A stretch of DNA of 64,000 nucleotides from Mycolicibacterium komossense (lineage in GTDB: Bacteria > Actinomycetota > Actinomycetes > Mycobacteriales > Mycobacteriaceae), in contig NZ_JACKTY010000033.1 in the NCBI RefSeq assembly GCF_025822605.1, positions 509-64,508 on the forward strand, given 5' to 3'. The translations under genes were made by a program, and so were the position numbers. This document shows positions 61,115 to 64,000 of the stretch, piece by piece; position 1 is the first letter of the stretch, and each line of letters starts with the position of its first letter. The notes under the pieces were generated by a model. The model did not search any database and was not told the DNA's origin. It was given only the letters and a program-made list of their open reading frames with translations.

Positions 61115-62383
61115 GTGAGTTCTGTTACGGAGGGTGACTGTCCGTCGGCTACCGCCAAGCCGAAGCTGCCCTACGAAATCTGGGTGCTGATCGTCGCCAA
61201 CGCGTTCATCGCGCTCGGCTACGGCGTGGTCTCGCCGGTATTGCCGCAGTACGCCCGCAACTTCGGTGTCAGCATCAGCGCAGCCACTTTCGTCATCACC
61301 GCGTTCGCGCTGATGCGGTTGTGCTCGGCCCCCGCCAGCGGCGTGCTGATCCAGCGACTGGGCGAGCGACGGGTGTATCTGGCCGGCTTGATGATCGTGG
61401 CGCTCTCGACCGGCGCGTGCGCGTTCGCTCAGACGTATTGGCAGCTGTTGCTGTTCCGGTCGCTGGGCGGACTGGGGTCGGCGATGTTCAGCGTCTCGTC
61501 GCTGGGGCTGATGATCCGCATCTCGCCTCCGGATGCCCGCGGCCGGGTGGCCGGCATGTTCTCCTCGGCGTTCCTGGTCGGATCGGTGGGCGGGCCGGTG
61601 CTCGGCAGTGTCACCGTCGGGCTCGGCCTGTCCGCGCCGTTCGTCATCTACGGCGTCGCACTCTTGCTCGCCGCGGCGGTGGTGTTCTTCAGCCTGCGTA
61701 ACTCGTCGCTGACCGCGCCCGCCGTGCACACCGAACCGGCGATGACGCTGGGGGTCGCGTTGCGCAATCAGGCCTACCGATCGGCCCTGTTCTCGAACTT
61801 CGCGACGGGCTGGGCGGTCTACGGTCTACGAGTGGCGCTGGTGCCGCTATTCGTCACCGAGGTCCTGCATCGAGGGCCAGGGATTGCCGGGCTGACGTTG
61901 GCGGTGTTCGCGATCGGCAACGTCTCGGCGGTGATTCCGAGCGGCTACCTGTCCGATCGCGTCGGCCGGCGGGCCCTGCTCATCATCGGGCTCAGTGCGT
62001 CCGGGGTGTCGACGGTTGCGGCGGGATTCGCCGATTCATTGCCGCTGTTCGTGGCCAGTGCCTACATCGCCGGTGCCGCGTCGGGGATGTTCACCTCGCC
62101 ACAGCAGGCCGCCGTCGCCGACATCATCGGCAACAAGGCCCGGGGCGGCACCGCGGTCGCCACTTTCCAGATGATGTCCGATGTCGGCACCATCCTGGGC
62201 TCACTGGCGGTGGGCCAGATTGCCCAGCACCTGAGCTATGCCGCCGCATTCGTCGTCAGCGGGGTAATCCTGCTGGTCGCAGCGGTCGGCTGGGTATTTG
62301 CGCCCGAAACGAGGCTTCGGCCCCCCGCGGAGCCGACGACGGTTGGCAGCCTTGCGCCGGAACCCGGTGGGGAGCAGTCTTAA
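61115..62383 (+). CDS. MFS transporter
   Basis: A 422-residue 12-helix transporter of the drug:H+ antiporter-1 type: the first-loop motif GVLIQRLGERRVYLAG (D/GxxxxRxGRR-like), motif C GGPVLGSVTVG in helix 5, and a second-half GYLSDRVGRRALL. Starts with GTG at 61115. It follows pgm by 32 bases and may be co-transcribed. Exporter direction is inferred from motif C. Confidence 0.85.
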   Translation: MSSVTEGDCPSATAKPKLPYEIWVLIVANAFIALGYGVVSPVLPQYARNFGVSISAATFVITAFALMRLCSAPASGVLIQRLGERRVYLAGLMIVALSTGACAFAQTYWQLLLFRSLGGLGSAMFSVSSLGLMIRISPPDARGRVAGMFSSAFLVGSVGGPVLGSVTVGLGLSAPFVIYGVALLLAAAVVFFSLRNSSLTAPAVHTEPAMTLGVALRNQAYRSALFSNFATGWAVYGLRVALVPLFVTEVLHRGPGIAGLTLAVFAIGNVSAVIPSGYLSDRVGRRALLIIGLSASGVSTVAAGFADSLPLFVASAYIAGAASGMFTSPQQAAVADIIGNKARGGTAVATFQMMSDVGTILGSLAVGQIAQHLSYAAAFVVSGVILLVAAVGWVFAPETRLRPPAEPTTVGSLAPEPGGEQS

Positions 62384-62438
62384 CCAGCGGTTTTGAGTGG
62401 CACCCGGGTGTGGTGTAACTTCGGTGAGCACGACTTCA

Positions 62439-62511
62439 GGGGCTATGGCGCAGTTGGTAGCGCACCACACTGGCAGTGTGGGGGTCAGGGGTTCGAATCC
62501 CCTTAGCTCCA
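62439..62511 (+). tRNA. tRNA-Ala (anticodon GGC)
   Basis: A 73-base cloverleaf: acceptor GGGGCTA with TAGCTCC (one G-T pair), D-arm GCGC-AGTTGGTA-GCGC, anticodon stem CCACA/TGTGG with loop CTGGCAG giving anticodon GGC, and T-arm AGGGG-TTCGAAT-CCCCT. The CCA end is not encoded exactly (acccac follows). A terminator follows seven bases later. Confidence 0.93.
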
Positions 62512-62517
62512 CCCACG

Positions 62518-62554
62518 AAAAAACCCGCTCTGACCTCGGTCAGAGCGGGTTTTT
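62518..62554 (+). terminator. Terminator of tRNA-Ala
   Basis: ACCCGCTCTGACC pairs perfectly with GGTCAGAGCGGGT around a two-base core loop; flanked by A-run and TTTTT, so it can act in both directions. It also overlaps the end of the broken DUF3375 gene. Confidence 0.88.
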
Positions 62555-63662
62555 GGTTTGTTGGCGGGATTCATTTCTGAGTATGGGCGTATCGCTTGCT
62601 CTTGCCGGTTCTGGACGGTGCTGAGCGCTCACCTGCACGGCCAGTGACTGACAGCGCTGGATCAGCTGACCCAGCCGCCGGTGCACCTCGTACTGGCGCG
62701 ACAGCACGAAGTGACGAAGCGACCGCGACAACAGCAGCATGGTCTGCCGAACGGTGGCGGCTTCGTCTTCCAGCCGCGAGAGCAGCGTTCTGAGTTCCGT
62801 GCGCGCCTGTTGCGGGAGATCTGCGGCGAAATCGCGGGACAGGATCGCGGTGATCGCCTCCTGTAGGCGGGTCGACTGCTCGGCATCGAGGATCAGATCG
62901 TAGAAACCGTTGACGGAGCGCCTGGCCTCCGATTCAGCCAGCAAGTCGACGCCGCGGAACACGTTGCCCAATGTCGCGCCGCCCTCGGCGGTGTCGTCGA
63001 GGATCTTGGCGCGCAGCTCCCGGCTGAGACCTTCGATGGTCGATCGCACCCGGGCGAAATCCGCGGGTACCTCCTGCGCCAGGCTCAATGTCTCGGCGAC
63101 ACGCTCCTTCGCAGTGTCCGGGTCGAGCACCGCGAAATCGCCGGCCCGCACCTCAGCGATGCGAAGTTCGATGGCGTCTCGTTCAGCCTCAAGCAACGCG
63201 AGTCGGGTTGCGGAATTCGGGTCCGAGTCATGTTGCAGCGCAACCAGGTTCGATGCGATGGAACCCAGCCGTGACGCCGATGCGGCGCGCTGTGGTGATT
63301 CGACTCCGCTCACCGACTCCGCTCACCATGGCCGCCGCGTTCAGGGCGGCTACTGACGGTGTCAGTGTTTCGCTATCGCGTGTCTCACCCGGGCGACGAA
63401 TGAGATAGCCAGCACCCACCCAACTGGTTATGTACGCGGAGGTGGTCGACTCAACAAATTCTGCAGCGGTCTCGCGGAGCTGTTCTAGATCCTGCTCGAG
63501 CTCGGCGATCACCTCGGCTGCGGCACGGATACGCCGCTCGGGCGGGAAGTAGTCCTGGACCACGGCGACGATCAGGCCTGCGGTTCGGGCGCGAAGTAGC
63601 GACCACTCCGGCGCCTCCTTCTGCAGGCGCTGATAGCGCAGTACCGACGACGTTATCCCCAC
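62540..63662 (-). pseudogene. Broken DUF3375 gene (JetA of a Wadjet system)
   Basis: Two minus-strand frames each match part of DUF3375/JetA. The 5' part (63662-63301) carries LRYQRLQKEAPEWSLLRA, VAVVQDYFPPERRI and AYITSWVGAGYLIRRPGE; the 3' part (63313-62540) carries AERDAIELRIAEVRAGD, VPADFARVRSTIEGLSREL and DLLAESEARRSVNGFY. Removing one copy of a 13-bp tandem repeat at 63301-63326 joins them in frame with VSGVESPQR, giving 369 residues. JetA proteins are usually longer, near 480-500 residues (from memory); the C-terminus is lost and the frame runs into the tRNA terminator. No JetB, JetC or JetD follows. JetA is the MukF-like kleisin of the anti-plasmid Wadjet complex (known). Confidence 0.72.
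63301..63326. repeat. Exact 13-bp tandem duplication that frameshifts the DUF3375 gene
   Basis: Two adjacent copies of CGACTCCGCTCAC (plus strand). Thirteen is not a multiple of three, so the extra copy shifts the reading frame. With one copy, the flanking frames fuse perfectly. It is a recent, simple and revertible lesion. Confidence 0.85.
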
Positions 63663-64000
63663 CGTGTGAGGGTAAGCCCGAGCGGCGACAAGTTGGGCGT
63701 GTGGGCAAGGGGCTTCCCAGTCGTGCGATCGGGCCTGGGGGTCAGTTGTCGGCCAAGGCCGTTCTTGATGGCCTGACACCCTCGATTACGGGTGCCCGAT
63801 TCCACCGAGTTCAGGCCTTTTCGAGCATTGACATGGTTGGAAAGGGGTTTCACCACCTTTGCCGCTCGTCCGCGTAATCGCCCTTGATGCACATGGATTC
63901 ATCACGCGTGACCCCTAATGGCTTCGAATGCGTTTGCCCTCCCTCCGGATGGGAAACAACCGACGGCAGCGCGCGGCGGGGGATACGCTCATTCTCTAGC
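63663..64000. other. Right-edge stretch, no assigned gene
   Basis: A minus-strand frame (63653-63892) reads AKVVKPLSNHVNARKG and NSVESGTRNRGCQAIKN; it looks partly protein-like but I recognise no family, and it overlaps the likely start of the DUF3375 gene. No tRNA fragment or IS end is seen. Confidence 0.3.

Noticed and set aside
62439..64000. Integrated element with att sites at tRNA-Ala
   Set aside because: No integrase and no second copy of the tRNA 3' end are visible in the window; only the degraded DUF3375 gene marks the site.
1..64000. CRISPR array or rRNA operon
   Set aside because: No regularly spaced direct repeats and no rRNA signature sequences were seen.

Overview
The window is high-GC actinobacterial DNA and almost certainly comes from a rapidly growing Mycobacterium/Mycolicibacterium. 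The evidence is a complete yrbE-mce operon, a DUF5313 protein, F420-type (LLM and Ddn-like) oxidoreductases, many SDR and acyl-CoA dehydrogenase genes, a 13E12/DUF222 HNH protein tail, and a pgm-crcB-crcB-DUF190 block arranged as in the M. tuberculosis Rv3068c-Rv3071 area. GTG and TTG starts and 1-4 base gene overlaps are frequent.

Layout. 1-2750: the tail of a 13E12 HNH protein, an IS3-type transposase scrap, a membrane GGDEF protein and a secreted protein. 2780-27316: the centrepiece, a 24.5 kb lipid uptake/oxidation cluster. It holds an EphD-like hydrolase-SDR fusion, two Baeyer-Villiger-type flavin monooxygenases, four stand-alone SDRs, a complete mce operon (YrbEA, YrbEB, MceA-F and one Mas protein), two paralogous TetR regulators, a tandem pair of PF10118 proteins whose conserved residues look like a diiron site, an alpha/beta hydrolase, a KshB-like [2Fe-2S] flavin reductase and an AarF/UbiB-type kinase. 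Five promoter regions in this block share one spaced palindromic element (TAC-N4-AGTA-N5-TAC), so it looks like a single regulon. 27775-31135: an envelope-stress island with a STAS protein, small proteins, three Asp23/Gls24-like proteins and an ECF-type sigma factor. 31123-32318: a GNAT and a HEAT-repeat protein, closed by a perfect 20-bp hairpin.

32770-52182: mixed metabolic genes. They include a P450-like protein with a Tat/lipoprotein signal, two acyl-CoA dehydrogenase loci (an adjacent pair and a fused double-domain enzyme), a secreted serine protease, a DUF4185 (GH183-type arabinanase candidate) protein, an APH(6)-like protein lacking both catalytic aspartates, several regulators with divergent partners, a FabG3-like hydroxysteroid dehydrogenase beside a TetR with a clear operator, and a 56-residue secreted peptide. 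52326-62383: a DUF218 protein, a PadR-VOC-SDR operon divergent from a DapB-like/LLM/membrane protein operon, DUF190 with two CrcB fluoride channels, phosphoglucomutase and an MFS exporter. 62439-63662: tRNA-Ala(GGC), and next to it a broken DUF3375 (JetA, Wadjet) gene disrupted by an exact 13-bp tandem duplication and lacking its C-terminus and all partners.

How it works together (inference): Mce/YrbE imports a hydrophobic substrate. The monooxygenases, the PF10118 pair with its reductase, the SDRs and the hydrolases then oxidise and open it. The two TetR proteins at the shared operators would switch uptake and oxidation together. The substrate cannot be read from sequence.
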